The translations under genes and the position numbers were made by a program. Source: Cyclobacteriaceae bacterium (GTDB lineage: Bacteria; Bacteroidota; Bacteroidia; Cytophagales; Cyclobacteriaceae). Taken from it: 64,000 nt of DNA. Of the stretch, positions 1 through 10,491 are shown piece after piece. The stretch spans positions 29,881-93,880 of the forward strand of contig JAKLJG010000011.1 in NCBI GenBank assembly GCA_023151255.1, in the 5' to 3' direction. The notes below the pieces were generated by a model, which was not told where the DNA came from, did no database searches, and worked only from the letters and a program-made list of their open reading frames with translations. Every line of letters starts with the position of its first letter. The first letter of the stretch is position 1.

Positions 1-1
1 A

Positions 2-3000
2 GTGCTTGCCGTGGCTCCCGGCAGTTCAACGGCCGATCAATTTGAGATTACTTCCATTAACACAAATGGGTTGACGGCTGTTGCCGGCAACCCCACTACA
101 GGTATCTTTGGCCCTTCCGAATTGCTTGACGATCGTTGGGAAAACCTGACGGGTGCACCGGTGGTGGTAGAGTATTTTATAAGACCAATCAACTCGGTAA
201 CAGGCTGTATCGGAGATCCACCAATTCCGGTGATGGTTACTGTGAACCCCGAACCGGTGGTTAATTCTCCGACTAGCGAGACCATTTGTAGTGGCACCTC
301 GCCAACCCTTACACTCACGTCAACCATTGCCGGTAGTACCTTTACATGGGTTGTTAAAAGTATTTCAGGACTAATTACCGGAACATCAAATGGTACAGGA
401 TCAACCATTACTAATATTCTTGTTAATAATGGTGTAGTACCGGGTACAGTTACTTATGAAGTTAAAGCAACCACGCCTGCAGCCCTTGGTTCATGCGAAA
501 GCGATCCGGTAGATGTGGTTATTACTGTTGATCCGGCTCCTACCGGAAACAACATCAATCAAACGGTATGTTCTGATACACCGGGAGGCAACACTTTCTT
601 TATTGACTTAACAACCTTGCAACCGTCCATAAATTCCGGAGGAGGTATAACCTTCAGTTGGTTCGAAGATCTTGCTCTTACAATTCCTATTGCGGCACCT
701 AATGCCTATACGCTTACCAATGGCGTACCGGTATTTGCCGAAGTGGATAATGGCCAATGTACCAAAGTTGCCCAGGTATTGTTTGCTATTAACCCAACTC
801 CTTCGGTTACTACCAGCATTACTTCAAACTTTAATGGATTTAATATTTCCTGTGCCGGGGCCAGCGATGGACAGATAACAGCTGTTCCGGCTGATGGGGT
901 AGGACCTTATCAGTTTAGTATTGATGGTGGTACAACATTTTTTGCAAGCCCCATTTTCAATGGGTTGTCGGCTGCCGGAAGCCCGTATGTGGTACGCGTA
1001 CGCGATGCTAACATGTGTACAAACAATTCAACTCCGTTAAACCTTACCGATCCACCGGCATTATCAGGAGTTGCCGCAATCACCTCCAATTTTAATGGTC
1101 AACACGTATCGTGCAATGCTGCTTCCGATGGACAGGTGACGATCACTCCAGCTGGTGGTGCCGGAGGTTATACCTTTAAGTTGCTGGAATTGCCCAGCAA
1201 TACATCGGGTGATGCAAGCGGTATTTATACAGGCTTGCGTGCCGGTACCTACACGTTTGTTATTAGGGATGTAAATAACTGCCAGTTTACAACGGCAACC
1301 GTAACCATAAACGAACCGGCACCGGTAACAGCTACGGCAACACTAACCGCACCGGTAAGTTGTTTTGGAAACAGTGATGGACAAATCAGTGTAGTGGGTG
1401 GTGGCGGCACATTGGTTGGCCCAACTTATACCTTTACACTTAATCAGGCTCCATTTACCTCCAATGGAACTGGCGTTTTCACTGGCCTCGCGGCAGGTAA
1501 TTATACGGTAACGGTTCAGGACGACAACGGCTGTACACGTGTTTCAAATACGGTAACCGTTACACAACCCCCGGTACTTACCGCATTCGCTTCGGTTACC
1601 AGCAACTACAACGGGGCTAAGATTAGCTGTGCCGGAGCAAACGATGCGCAGGTAACAGCCATTGCTAACGGTGGTAACGGAGGGTACACGTTTACCTTGG
1701 TACAGGATCCGGGCAACCTAACCGGTACAGTAGATGGCTCATTCGAAAACCTCGGACCTGGAAATTATTCAGTATTTGTGCAGGATGCCGGAGGCTGTAC
1801 GGTTACATCCGCTCTGGTAAATGTTTCAGAGCCTGCACCGGTTGTAGCTTCGGGATTGATTACAGGAGCTATTTCATGCAATGGCGCTAGCGATGGACAG
1901 ATTACAATTAGTGGAACGGGCGGAACCGGAGCCTATACCTTTGAGCAGATTAACCCGGCCGGCCCTACCAATGGCAGTGGAATCTTTACCGGCCTGGCCG
2001 ATGGGACCTATGATTTCGAAGTGCGCGACCTGAATGCTTGCTCCGATGTTGTGCAGATAACCATCAATCAGCCGGCTGCTGTTACGGCAAGTGCTTCAGT
2101 AACCAGCAACTACAATGGTTCGCAGGTAACTTGTAATGGTGCCAGCGATGGTATTATTACTGTAACAGCAAGTGGAGGAACAGGTCTGCTGCAATATGTC
2201 TTTGATCAATTTGTATTCACTAATACCACCGGTCAGTTTTCGGGAGTATTTACCGGAGTTCCTGCAGGAACAGGATATACTTTTACAGTTCGCGACTCCA
2301 AAAACTGTACAGTTGTTACCCTGCCTGTTGACGTTACGCAACCCACGCCAGTTTCCGGAAGTGGCACAGTAACCAGCAACTACAATGGTCAGCATATTAC
2401 CTGCGTGGGCGCCAGCGATGGTATCATAACGGTGACCCCGGCTGGTGGTACAGGCGCGTATACCTTTAAACTTGATCAGAATCCGGCTAATATTTCTGGT
2501 GATGCGACAGGAATTTACACCGGCTTAAGTGCAGGCGTTTACACGATAACCATTCGCGATGCAAACAATTGCTTTGTGGTTACGGCTCCCATAACGGTTT
2601 CACCGCCACCGGCCTTAACCGCTTCAATGGCAGTAACCAGCAATTATAACGGCCGGCAGATTAGCTGCAACGGTGCCAGCGATGGTATACTGACGGTTAC
2701 AGCAGGAGGCGGAGTGCCAGCCTATAGTTACCTGCTGGTGGAAATCCCGGGTAATGTAACAGGAGCCGCTTCGGGTATCTTTACCGGTGTCCCGGCCGGC
2801 ACCTATACTGTACAAGTTACCGATCTTAACTCGTGCGTGAAGGTAACATCTCCGGTTACAATTACTGAGCCCGCTGTGCTTAATGCCAGTTCAACAGTAA
2901 CGAGCAATTACAATGGCCAGCAGATAAGTTGCTTTGGCGCCAGCGATGGAACCATCCGCGTAACACAAACCGGAGGGACCCCAGGTTATACCTACTCGTT

Positions 3001-6000
3001 CGTTGAAATACCGGGTAACACATCCGGTGCCGTCAGCGGAATTTTTACAGGTATTCCTCAGGGTACTTACACCTTTATCGTGCGCGATGTAAACCTGTGC
3101 CAGGTTACAACGGCACCGATAACTATCAGCGATCCTCCTGCTGTAACGGCTAGTTCATCTGTCACCAGCAATTATAACGGGTCACAAATCAGTTGCAACG
3201 GGGTGAGCGATGGCGTGATTACCGTAACGGCTGCCGGAGGAACGGGAGTACTACAATATACATTTGATCAATTCCCGGCTAATACAACCGGTCAGTTCTC
3301 CGGAATTTTCATTGGTGTGCCGGCCGGAGTGGGCTATACGTTTACTGTTCGCGATGTAAACAACTGCCAGGTTGTAAGTGCCCCGATAAGCGTAACTGAA
3401 CCCACTGCAATAAGTGGCAGTGGCACCGTAACCAGCAACTATAATGGTGAAGATATCCGGTGCGTGGGCTCTACCGATGGAGAAATAACCGTTACCCCAG
3501 CCGGAGGAACGGGTACATATACGTTTAAACTTGATCAGGCGCCCAGCAATACTTCAGGTGACCTTACGGGTATTTACACAGGTGTTGGGGCAGGAAGCTA
3601 CACAGTAACCATCCGCGATGCTAACAGTTGTTTTGTGGTGACAGCACCTATTGTGGTGAATTCTCCTGCTGCCTTAACGGCCACCATGGCGGTAACCAGC
3701 AATTACAATGGTGCTCAGATAACCTGTAATGGTGCCAGCGATGGCATCCTTACGGTAACCGCGGGTGGCGGTGTGCCTGCCTATTCGTACATACTATCTC
3801 CTCCAATCAATACGACTGGTGATGTTACGGGTATCTATACCGGCATACCGGCCGGAAGCTACACCGTATTAGTAACGGATTTGAATGGTTGTCAGCGCAC
3901 CACTCCGGTAACAGTAATTACCGAACCAGCGGCTCTTGTACCTGCATCAACTATAACCAGCAACTACAACGGAGAAGATGTAAGTTGTAATGGGGCAAGC
4001 GATGGGGTTATTAGCGTAACGCAAACAGGAGGAACAGCAACATTCTCTTACCAATTCATAGAAATTCCTGGTAATGTAACAGGCTTGGCCTCCGGCATTT
4101 TTACCGGCATTCCGGCAGGCACTTATACATTCCGTGTTACCGATATAAATAACTGTACGGCAGTAACTGTTCCAATCACAGTTAATGAGCCGCCTGTACT
4201 AACAGCGAGCGCTTCAATTACAAGCAATTATAACGGCCAGGACATCAGTTGTAACGGTGCAGGCGATGGCATTGTAACCGTGACGTCAGCGGGTGGAACG
4301 GGCTCGGCAATTTATGTGTTTGATCAGTTCCCGGTTGCCAACCAAACCGGCCGTTTCTCTGGAGTGTTCACCAGCGTAGTTGCCGGCTCGAATTATACAT
4401 TTACAGCAACCGATGTGAACGGCTGTTCGGTGGTTACAACTCCGATTACGGTAACAGAACCTGCTGCGTTAACGGGAGTAGGTAATGCAACCAGTAACTT
4501 TAATGGTTTCAACATTAGTTGCTTCAACCAAACCGATGGCCAGTTAACCATAACTTTTGGTGGGGGTACTGCTCCGCTTAATTTTACGTTGTTAGAAAAT
4601 CCGGGTAACACAACCGGACAGTTAACCGGGGTGTTTGACAACCTGCGGGCAGGCACTTATAGGGTACGTATACAAGATGCTAACGGATGCTTGTTAACAA
4701 CGGCTCCGGTGGTTATTACCCAGCCCGCTGATCTCAATATTTCCATTGCCATTACCTCCAATTACAACGGCTTTAATGTAAGTTGCTTTGGTGCCAGCGA
4801 TGGCGAGATTTCAGTTACGTCATCGGGTGGAGGTGCCGGTGGTTATACATTTGAATTATTTAAGGGAGGAATTTCAACTGGTAATGTTACAGGTCAGGTA
4901 TCGGGTATTTTCACTGGGTTAAATTCCGGGTTGTACGATATCAATATTACCGATGTTAACAGTTGTGTTAAAAAATCCCTGCCGGTAGTCATTGTTGATC
5001 CGCTTCCGCTGTTTGAGGGAATTCTTGGATTCGACCAAGGTATTTGTTTAGGGCAGGATGATCCGGATCCGTTCGTTGAACTTGCCCCCGCCTTCGGAAG
5101 CATCGGTAATTATGTTTACCAGTGGCAGGAGTCAACCGATGGCATCAACTTTACTGATGTATTAGGTGCTACCAGTGCAACATTTGATCCGCCTCCATCC
5201 TTACTGGTAAAAACCTACTACAAGCGGATTATCACCTCCGGTTGTGAAACACTTGAATCGAATGTGGTATCGGTTACGGTAAACAGTATTCCTACAGCCA
5301 CACTCGCCCCTTCAAATTCTCCAGTGTGCGAAGGCGATTTCTTTATACTTAATTTCACTTTCTCCAATGGTACGGCCCCGTATTTCTTTGATTACAATGA
5401 CGGTACCACGTTTGTAAACGACCGGATCGGTGCAGATGTAACCCCTGTACCTATTTTAAATTACATGAACACCACCACGTATACGTTAACCGAACTACGC
5501 GACTTTAATGGCTGTTTTGCAACTACGTTACCAATTGCGGTTACTGTTCCGGTTAGCAAAATCAATCCGAACTTTACCGTGCTCAGCCCTCCGGCTCAAT
5601 GTAGTGGCAATGACTTCACGTTCCAATGGACGGTTGATCCGAACATTGAGTATACCTGGATTTGGAGTGATGGTCAGCAGGATGTGATAGCCCCGAATTC
5701 TTTACCGAACGGAACCAATACGATTACGCATAACTTTGTGAGCTTCAATACGTCAACCAACACCAACTTCCCGGTTATCCTTTCGGCCGTGAACACCGTG
5801 GATGGATGCGGACCGAAGCAATCCAACCAGACGATCACCATCTTCCCGAATATTTTAATAAACATGTTCCCGAATAAAACAGAGATGTGCAGCGGGGATC
5901 AGGTGAATATTGTGAACCCGACTTTGGGTGGTAATTCGCATAGCTGGCAGGTTATTCGTCAATCCGATAATGTGGTTGTGGAAACCAGGGGGCCTTTTGT

Positions 6001-7345
6001 GGCTGCAGCAAACCAGACCTTCACGATTACGAACCAAACAACGGTTAATCCGAATATTTACAATATTGTTTACACGGTTTCAAATGGAAGTTGTTCTGCC
6101 CAGCAGACTATACCGGTTACCGTTTATCGCGAAATTGTTGCCGGGTTCGATGAAGGTGTAGTGCCTCCGTTTGTTGGTGGCAATGCAACGGTTACGTTCA
6201 CCAACACCTCATCACCAATTGATTTATCTGACTTTAGTTACGATTGGGAGTTTGGGTTATCTGCTAATCCGCTCACGCAATCTGGCATTGGGCCATTTAC
6301 TGTTGACTATTCGTCACCGGGCTTAAAAACAGTTCGGCTGACAGCGGTTAATACAGTAGCACAAGCCAATGGCGTTACTTGTTCCAGTATTTATGAAGAA
6401 GATATCAATATTCTACTTCCTCCTTTGGTTGCCGGATTTACCTTTGAACCGGCTAATGCCTGTTTCCCTACGCAAATCCGGATTGTTACTAATACCTCAA
6501 CGGGTGATCAGTTCCAATGGCAGGTAGTTGACCAGGGAGGACGAACGGTGGGTACATCCAATATCCCATTGCCGGTGTTTGACATTGTAAACCCGGGTAC
6601 GTATACCATTTTCTTAACGACCACCAACAGCATAACAAGTCAAACTGCCTTTGCCGACAACTCCGGCACAGGTCCGAACGCCATGCCGGGTGTTGGACCA
6701 ATAAATGTGTATAATCTTCCTATGGCTTCTTTCCAGGCACGACCAACTACATTGTTTGTTCCGGATACTGAGTTAGTGACCTTCAATTTCAGTACACCGT
6801 CAGCTCCGGCTGCTGATTCGGTCAACTTCTGGTGGAACTTTGGTGATACAAATGACATCATTAAGCAGAATTTTGGTGACCCTGATCCCACTTACCGCTA
6901 TGCGGTAGAAGGCCTTTACACGGTTACAATGGTGATGCGCGAAGTTCGGGGCGATGTGGTTTGTTCAGACACGTTAACCCAGCAAATCGTTGCCCGCGAA
7001 GGCGGCTTGGTTAAAGTGCCAAATGCATTTACTCCAGATCCAAGCGGACCAAATGGTGGGATTCCGAACAGCGGGGCTGCTGTAAATGATGTGTTTCTGC
7101 CACTGGTGAAGGGGATCAATGTAAACGAGCCAGGCACCTTCCTGATGCAGATATTTGATCGCTGGGGCACCATGATTTTTGAAACCCGTAACGAACCCGG
7201 TGCGCCAGTACCCATTAGGGGTTGGGATGGCTACGACCGAAATAATCGCCTGTTGCCAGCTGGGGTGTACGTATTTAAACTTGTACTTCGTCTTTCTGAC
7301 GGCCAGCAGGTAACGCAAGTTGGAGATGTAACGTTGATTCGATAG
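2..7345 (+). CDS. Giant SprB-repeat adhesin with T9SS C-terminal domain (5' partial)
   Basis: The reading frame is open from the window edge, so the true start lies upstream and at least 2447 residues are present. About residues 270-1670 are a tandem array of some 16 SprB-type repeats of 88-90 residues, most opening with S-N-Y-N-G followed by a conserved Cys and GASDG. After the array come Ig/PKD-like segments, for example a YDWEFG motif near residue 2080. The last ~110 residues match the gliding-motility-associated C-terminal domain (VPNAFTP, then FDRWG, GWDGYD and PAGVYVF), a type-B sorting signal for the type IX secretion system. Known relatives such as SprB are exported to the cell surface and moved during gliding or used as adhesins. 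The PorP/SprF gene directly downstream is the usual partner. Family assignment is secure; the ligand is unknown. Confidence 0.93.
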   Translation: MLAVAPGSSTADQFEITSINTNGLTAVAGNPTTGIFGPSELLDDRWENLTGAPVVVEYFIRPINSVTGCIGDPPIPVMVTVNPEPVVNSPTSETICSGTSPTLTLTSTIAGSTFTWVVKSISGLITGTSNGTGSTITNILVNNGVVPGTVTYEVKATTPAALGSCESDPVDVVITVDPAPTGNNINQTVCSDTPGGNTFFIDLTTLQPSINSGGGITFSWFEDLALTIPIAAPNAYTLTNGVPVFAEVDNGQCTKVAQVLFAINPTPSVTTSITSNFNGFNISCAGASDGQITAVPADGVGPYQFSIDGGTTFFASPIFNGLSAAGSPYVVRVRDANMCTNNSTPLNLTDPPALSGVAAITSNFNGQHVSCNAASDGQVTITPAGGAGGYTFKLLELPSNTSGDASGIYTGLRAGTYTFVIRDVNNCQFTTATVTINEPAPVTATATLTAPVSCFGNSDGQISVVGGGGTLVGPTYTFTLNQAPFTSNGTGVFTGLAAGNYTVTVQDDNGCTRVSNTVTVTQPPVLTAFASVTSNYNGAKISCAGANDAQVTAIANGGNGGYTFTLVQDPGNLTGTVDGSFENLGPGNYSVFVQDAGGCTVTSALVNVSEPAPVVASGLITGAISCNGASDGQITISGTGGTGAYTFEQINPAGPTNGSGIFTGLADGTYDFEVRDLNACSDVVQITINQPAAVTASASVTSNYNGSQVTCNGASDGIITVTASGGTGLLQYVFDQFVFTNTTGQFSGVFTGVPAGTGYTFTVRDSKNCTVVTLPVDVTQPTPVSGSGTVTSNYNGQHITCVGASDGIITVTPAGGTGAYTFKLDQNPANISGDATGIYTGLSAGVYTITIRDANNCFVVTAPITVSPPPALTASMAVTSNYNGRQISCNGASDGILTVTAGGGVPAYSYLLVEIPGNVTGAASGIFTGVPAGTYTVQVTDLNSCVKVTSPVTITEPAVLNASSTVTSNYNGQQISCFGASDGTIRVTQTGGTPGYTYSFVEIPGNTSGAVSGIFTGIPQGTYTFIVRDVNLCQVTTAPITISDPPAVTASSSVTSNYNGSQISCNGVSDGVITVTAAGGTGVLQYTFDQFPANTTGQFSGIFIGVPAGVGYTFTVRDVNNCQVVSAPISVTEPTAISGSGTVTSNYNGEDIRCVGSTDGEITVTPAGGTGTYTFKLDQAPSNTSGDLTGIYTGVGAGSYTVTIRDANSCFVVTAPIVVNSPAALTATMAVTSNYNGAQITCNGASDGILTVTAGGGVPAYSYILSPPINTTGDVTGIYTGIPAGSYTVLVTDLNGCQRTTPVTVITEPAALVPASTITSNYNGEDVSCNGASDGVISVTQTGGTATFSYQFIEIPGNVTGLASGIFTGIPAGTYTFRVTDINNCTAVTVPITVNEPPVLTASASITSNYNGQDISCNGAGDGIVTVTSAGGTGSAIYVFDQFPVANQTGRFSGVFTSVVAGSNYTFTATDVNGCSVVTTPITVTEPAALTGVGNATSNFNGFNISCFNQTDGQLTITFGGGTAPLNFTLLENPGNTTGQLTGVFDNLRAGTYRVRIQDANGCLLTTAPVVITQPADLNISIAITSNYNGFNVSCFGASDGEISVTSSGGGAGGYTFELFKGGISTGNVTGQVSGIFTGLNSGLYDINITDVNSCVKKSLPVVIVDPLPLFEGILGFDQGICLGQDDPDPFVELAPAFGSIGNYVYQWQESTDGINFTDVLGATSATFDPPPSLLVKTYYKRIITSGCETLESNVVSVTVNSIPTATLAPSNSPVCEGDFFILNFTFSNGTAPYFFDYNDGTTFVNDRIGADVTPVPILNYMNTTTYTLTELRDFNGCFATTLPIAVTVPVSKINPNFTVLSPPAQCSGNDFTFQWTVDPNIEYTWIWSDGQQDVIAPNSLPNGTNTITHNFVSFNTSTNTNFPVILSAVNTVDGCGPKQSNQTITIFPNILINMFPNKTEMCSGDQVNIVNPTLGGNSHSWQVIRQSDNVVVETRGPFVAAANQTFTITNQTTVNPNIYNIVYTVSNGSCSAQQTIPVTVYREIVAGFDEGVVPPFVGGNATVTFTNTSSPIDLSDFSYDWEFGLSANPLTQSGIGPFTVDYSSPGLKTVRLTAVNTVAQANGVTCSSIYEEDINILLPPLVAGFTFEPANACFPTQIRIVTNTSTGDQFQWQVVDQGGRTVGTSNIPLPVFDIVNPGTYTIFLTTTNSITSQTAFADNSGTGPNAMPGVGPINVYNLPMASFQARPTTLFVPDTELVTFNFSTPSAPAADSVNFWWNFGDTNDIIKQNFGDPDPTYRYAVEGLYTVTMVMREVRGDVVCSDTLTQQIVAREGGLVKVPNAFTPDPSGPNGGIPNSGAAVNDVFLPLVKGINVNEPGTFLMQIFDRWGTMIFETRNEPGAPVPIRGWDGYDRNNRLLPAGVYVFKLVLRLSDGQQVTQVGDVTLIR
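810..5010 (+). repeat. SprB repeat array with a ~1.06-kb higher-order period
   Basis: In-gene tandem repeats of 264-270 bp encode the SprB units. The first base of the SNYNG codons falls at 2105, 2375, 2639, 2903, 3167, 3434, 3698, 3959 and 4223. Four distinct unit types (FDQF, FKLDQ, AYSY and IEIPGN types) recur in the same order, giving a super-period of 1056-1062 bp. Earlier units are more diverged and two lack the SNYNG opening. Confidence 0.85.
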
Positions 7346-7354
7346 TTTTAGGCT

Positions 7355-8410
7355 ATGCAGAAAATAATGAAATACGCATTTGCTTTTTTTCTGTGTGGTG
7401 CAGGTACCATTACTTCGGCTCAGGACCTTCAGTTTTCGCAATATTACAATGCACCTTTATATCTGAATCCGGGCTTTGCAGGCATTACCCCGCAACAACG
7501 CCTGGTTGCCAATCACCGCATGCAATGGCCCAACCTGCCACAGGCTTTTGTTACCTATGCATTTTCCTATGACATTTTTGTAGAGGAACTACGTAGTGGT
7601 TTTGGTTTGTTAATGACGACCGATAAAATGGGTTCGGCCGGGTGGCGGACAAATTCATTGAATTTTCTGTATTCATATAAAGTTAAACTAACCGAAAAAC
7701 TGGTTTTTTCTCCAGGACTTAATTTTGCTTATGGAACGAATGGTATCGACCGTAGTAAAATCAGGCTTGGCGATGGTTTGGAATTCGAACGGGATGGTCA
7801 ATATTATTCTATCGATCCTGACCAGGATAAAATCGGACAGCAATCGTATTTTGATGTTGGGGCCGGTGCGTTGCTTTATACACGGTCGCTGTGGTTTGGC
7901 GCGGCTTTTACGCATATGAATGAGCCAAACTTATCTGTCTTGGGCGATGTAAGCCGTTTGCCAATGAAAATGAATCTGCACATTGGCTACCGTATGGATC
8001 TTTCAGGTGGTGGCCCCCGTTCAACTATGGTTCGTAATTCCTACCTCACCTGGTCGGCCATGTACCGGCAGCAGGGCCCTTCATTTAATCAGTTTGATAT
8101 TGGCGTGAATTACCACGTTGATCCGGTTTCAGTGGGCTTTTGGTATCGCGGAAAACCCTGGCAAAAATCAGTAGCCGGAAGCATTACCCAGGATGCCGCT
8201 ATTGTGCAACTGGGTTTGTATATGCGCAACCTCACCATTGGGTACAGTTATGACTTTACTGTTTCTGAACTCCAAACAACCTCGGGTGGTGCGCATGAAA
8301 TCGCCCTGATTTATGAGTTTGTTTCCAAGCCGGTTCAACGATCAGTTAAGAAAAAATACCGCCTCATTCCCTGTCCGACCTTCAACAGTAAAGAAGGCTT
8401 CTGGAATTAA
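7355..8410 (+). CDS. PorP/SprF family type IX secretion outer-membrane protein
   Basis: The 351-residue product has a signal peptide ending near SAQ (residue ~22), then QFSQYYNAPLYLNPGFAG, the typical opening of the PorP/SprF family, and a series of beta-strand segments expected for an outer-membrane barrel. SprF-like proteins sit beside SprB-like adhesins and are needed for the export or surface assembly of cargo with a type-B C-terminal domain. The gene starts 10 bp after the adhesin stop, so the two are probably one operon and the protein is the dedicated partner of that adhesin. An ATG five codons further in is an alternative start. Confidence 0.92.
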   Translation: MQKIMKYAFAFFLCGAGTITSAQDLQFSQYYNAPLYLNPGFAGITPQQRLVANHRMQWPNLPQAFVTYAFSYDIFVEELRSGFGLLMTTDKMGSAGWRTNSLNFLYSYKVKLTEKLVFSPGLNFAYGTNGIDRSKIRLGDGLEFERDGQYYSIDPDQDKIGQQSYFDVGAGALLYTRSLWFGAAFTHMNEPNLSVLGDVSRLPMKMNLHIGYRMDLSGGGPRSTMVRNSYLTWSAMYRQQGPSFNQFDIGVNYHVDPVSVGFWYRGKPWQKSVAGSITQDAAIVQLGLYMRNLTIGYSYDFTVSELQTTSGGAHEIALIYEFVSKPVQRSVKKKYRLIPCPTFNSKEGFWN

Positions 8411-8451
8411 CCCAAACGGTACTCGCAACATTTGAGTAATTTTGACTCGTG

Positions 8452-9873
8452 ATGAGTCAATTTAATTTCGCAGCCGTTCTAAGTGATCCTGTTTTTTCCA
8501 GAGTAGGCGAAGTGGCCGATAACCTTGGTTTGGAGACCTACGTGGTTGGCGGCTTTGTACGTGATGCGCTTATGGGCCGAGCATCCAAGGATGTTGATTT
8601 TGTTTGTGTGGGAAGCGGCATTGACCTGGCAACGGCCGTAGCAAAAAGCCTGGGCCCTGATGTGCACGTGCACGTTTATAAAAATTTTGGTACTGCGCAG
8701 ATTCCCTTTCAGGAGTTTAACCTTGAATTTGTTGGCGCCCGGAAAGAATCGTACCGCAACGATTCGCGAAAGCCCATTGTAGAGGATGGTACCCTACAGG
8801 ATGACCAGCGCAGGCGTGATTTCACCATTAACGCTATGGCCTTTTGTTTAAACCGCAACCGATTTGGTGAACTGGTGGATCCGTTTGGCGGAATAACAGA
8901 TATCAAAAAGAAAATCATCCGCACGCCAACAAACCCGAAAATTACTTTTTCAGATGATCCGCTGCGAATGATGCGCGCCATCCGATTTGCCGCTCAACTT
9001 GGGTTCGACATTGAACCCGATACATATGCAGCCATTGTAGAAATGGCCGACCGGATAACCATTGTTTCGCAGGAGCGCATTACGGATGAACTCAATAAAA
9101 TCATTTTAAGCCCGGCTCCTTCTTACGGTTTTAAGTTACTTTTTCACAGCGGTTTACTGAACAGGTTTTTTCCGGAGTTGGTCCTGCTGCATGGTGTGGA
9201 GTATGTTGGCAATAAGGCCCATAAAGATAATTTTTTCCACACGCTGCAGGTGCTGGATAATGTAGCGGATGTTTCGGATGACTTATGGCTGCGCTGGGCA
9301 GCCATTCTCCACGATATAGCCAAGCCACAAACTAAACGGTATGATAAAGAGCATGGCTGGACCTTTCACGGTCACGAAGATAAAGGTGCACGCATGGTGC
9401 CCGGTATTTTCAGGCGATTGAAGCTGCCGATGGATGAGAAGATGAAGTTTGTGCAGAAATTGGTGCGCCTGCATCTGCGGCCCATCCCACTGGCGAAAGA
9501 AGTTACCGACTCAGCCATCCGCAGGTTGTTGTTTGATGCAGGTAACGACATTGATGCACTGATGAAATTATGCCGTGCCGACATTACTTCGAAAAACATT
9601 GATAAAGTAGGACGGTTTCTTAAAAACTTCGACCTGGTAGAGCGAAAAATGGCCGAAGTAGAAGAGAAAGACAGGATAAGAAACTTTCAGCCGCCTGTTA
9701 CAGGTGATGAAATTATCCGGATCTTTAATCTGACCCCGGGCCCCATCATAAAGGAGATAAAAGAGGAAATAAAAGAGGCTATTCTGGACGGTACCATCCG
9801 CAATGATAAAAACGAGGCAATGGCGTTTATGCTTAAAAAGGCACGGGAGCGGGGTTTGGAGCCTGTGCCTTAG
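8452..9873 (+). CDS. CCA tRNA nucleotidyltransferase with HD domain
   Basis: The enzyme adds or repairs the 3'-CCA end of tRNAs. The nucleotidyltransferase head shows GGFVRD, the metal-binding pair in KDVDF and the RRRDFTINAMA motif within the first ~130 residues. A tRNA-binding helical region follows, then an HD phosphohydrolase domain with HDIAKP near residue 285. The 473-residue length fits bacterial HD-containing CCA enzymes. A GTG one codon upstream (8449) could also be read, but the ATG is preferred. None of the tRNA genes in this window encodes CCA, which fits a need for this enzyme. Confidence 0.92.
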   Translation: MSQFNFAAVLSDPVFSRVGEVADNLGLETYVVGGFVRDALMGRASKDVDFVCVGSGIDLATAVAKSLGPDVHVHVYKNFGTAQIPFQEFNLEFVGARKESYRNDSRKPIVEDGTLQDDQRRRDFTINAMAFCLNRNRFGELVDPFGGITDIKKKIIRTPTNPKITFSDDPLRMMRAIRFAAQLGFDIEPDTYAAIVEMADRITIVSQERITDELNKIILSPAPSYGFKLLFHSGLLNRFFPELVLLHGVEYVGNKAHKDNFFHTLQVLDNVADVSDDLWLRWAAILHDIAKPQTKRYDKEHGWTFHGHEDKGARMVPGIFRRLKLPMDEKMKFVQKLVRLHLRPIPLAKEVTDSAIRRLLFDAGNDIDALMKLCRADITSKNIDKVGRFLKNFDLVERKMAEVEEKDRIRNFQPPVTGDEIIRIFNLTPGPIIKEIKEEIKEAILDGTIRNDKNEAMAFMLKKARERGLEPVP

Positions 9874-9927
9874 TGCCTGTGCAACCTTTAATTGACTGGT
9901 TTGTCTTTCTTTAACTGAAATTATCAC

Positions 9928-10491
9928 TTGAGTCCCGAATCGCTGAATCCTCACTTCGAGTTGATTGAACGCTGTAAGCAAGGCGAGGAGCAGGCGTATT
10001 TTAAGTTATATCAACTATATGCTAAATCCATGTTTAATACGGCTGTTCGAATAACCGGGCAAGACAATGAAGCCGAAGATGTGCTGCAGGAAGCGTTTAT
10101 CAGTGCATTCAGGAACCTTGCCGAATACCGCGGAGATGCCAGTTTCGGTTCCTGGCTTAAGCGGATTGTAATAAACAAGGCAATCAATGCACTTAAAAAA
10201 CGCAAGTTTGATTTAGTGGCCGAGGATGAAGCGGCTGATGTTGCTGAAGAATCGGAGCCACAATATAAGCCAGAGTTAACCGTTGAACGGGTACGTGCGG
10301 CCATCATGCAACTGCCGGATGGCTACCGCTCGGTGTTGTCGCTGTATTTACTTGAAGGTTACGATCATCAGGAAATTGCCGGTATTCTTCATATAAGCGA
10401 GTCAACATCCAAATCGCAGTTGAACCGGGCTAAAAGCAAATTAAAACAGTTGTTAACCATAAAAACGTTGGGCAATGAAAAACAACATTGA
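9928..10491 (+). CDS. ECF-type RNA polymerase sigma factor (RpoE-like)
   Basis: The 187-residue protein has sigma region 2 (ITGQDNEAEDVLQEAFISAF, about residues 42-61) and region 4 (LPDGYRSVLSLYLLEGYDHQEIA, about 130-152) of the ECF family, plus a low-complexity acidic linker. It directs RNA polymerase to a stress or envelope regulon. The start is a TTG: no ATG occurs before residue 35 and the sequence upstream of that residue is needed for region 2. Its last 17 bp overlap the next gene, which encodes a probable membrane anti-sigma protein, the common arrangement for ECF sigma factors. Confidence 0.88.
   Translation: MSPESLNPHFELIERCKQGEEQAYFKLYQLYAKSMFNTAVRITGQDNEAEDVLQEAFISAFRNLAEYRGDASFGSWLKRIVINKAINALKKRKFDLVAEDEAADVAEESEPQYKPELTVERVRAAIMQLPDGYRSVLSLYLLEGYDHQEIAGILHISESTSKSQLNRAKSKLKQLLTIKTLGNEKQH

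Noticed and set aside
6974..7441. Minus-strand 155-codon frame across the adhesin end
   Set aside because: It overlaps the conserved T9SS C-terminal domain on the other strand and the PorP/SprF start; no independent signal.
8437..8444. TAATTTTG just before the CCA-adding enzyme gene as a promoter
   Set aside because: It matches the -7 consensus but no -33 TTG is at a suitable distance and it is only 7 bp from the start codon; too weak to list as a feature.
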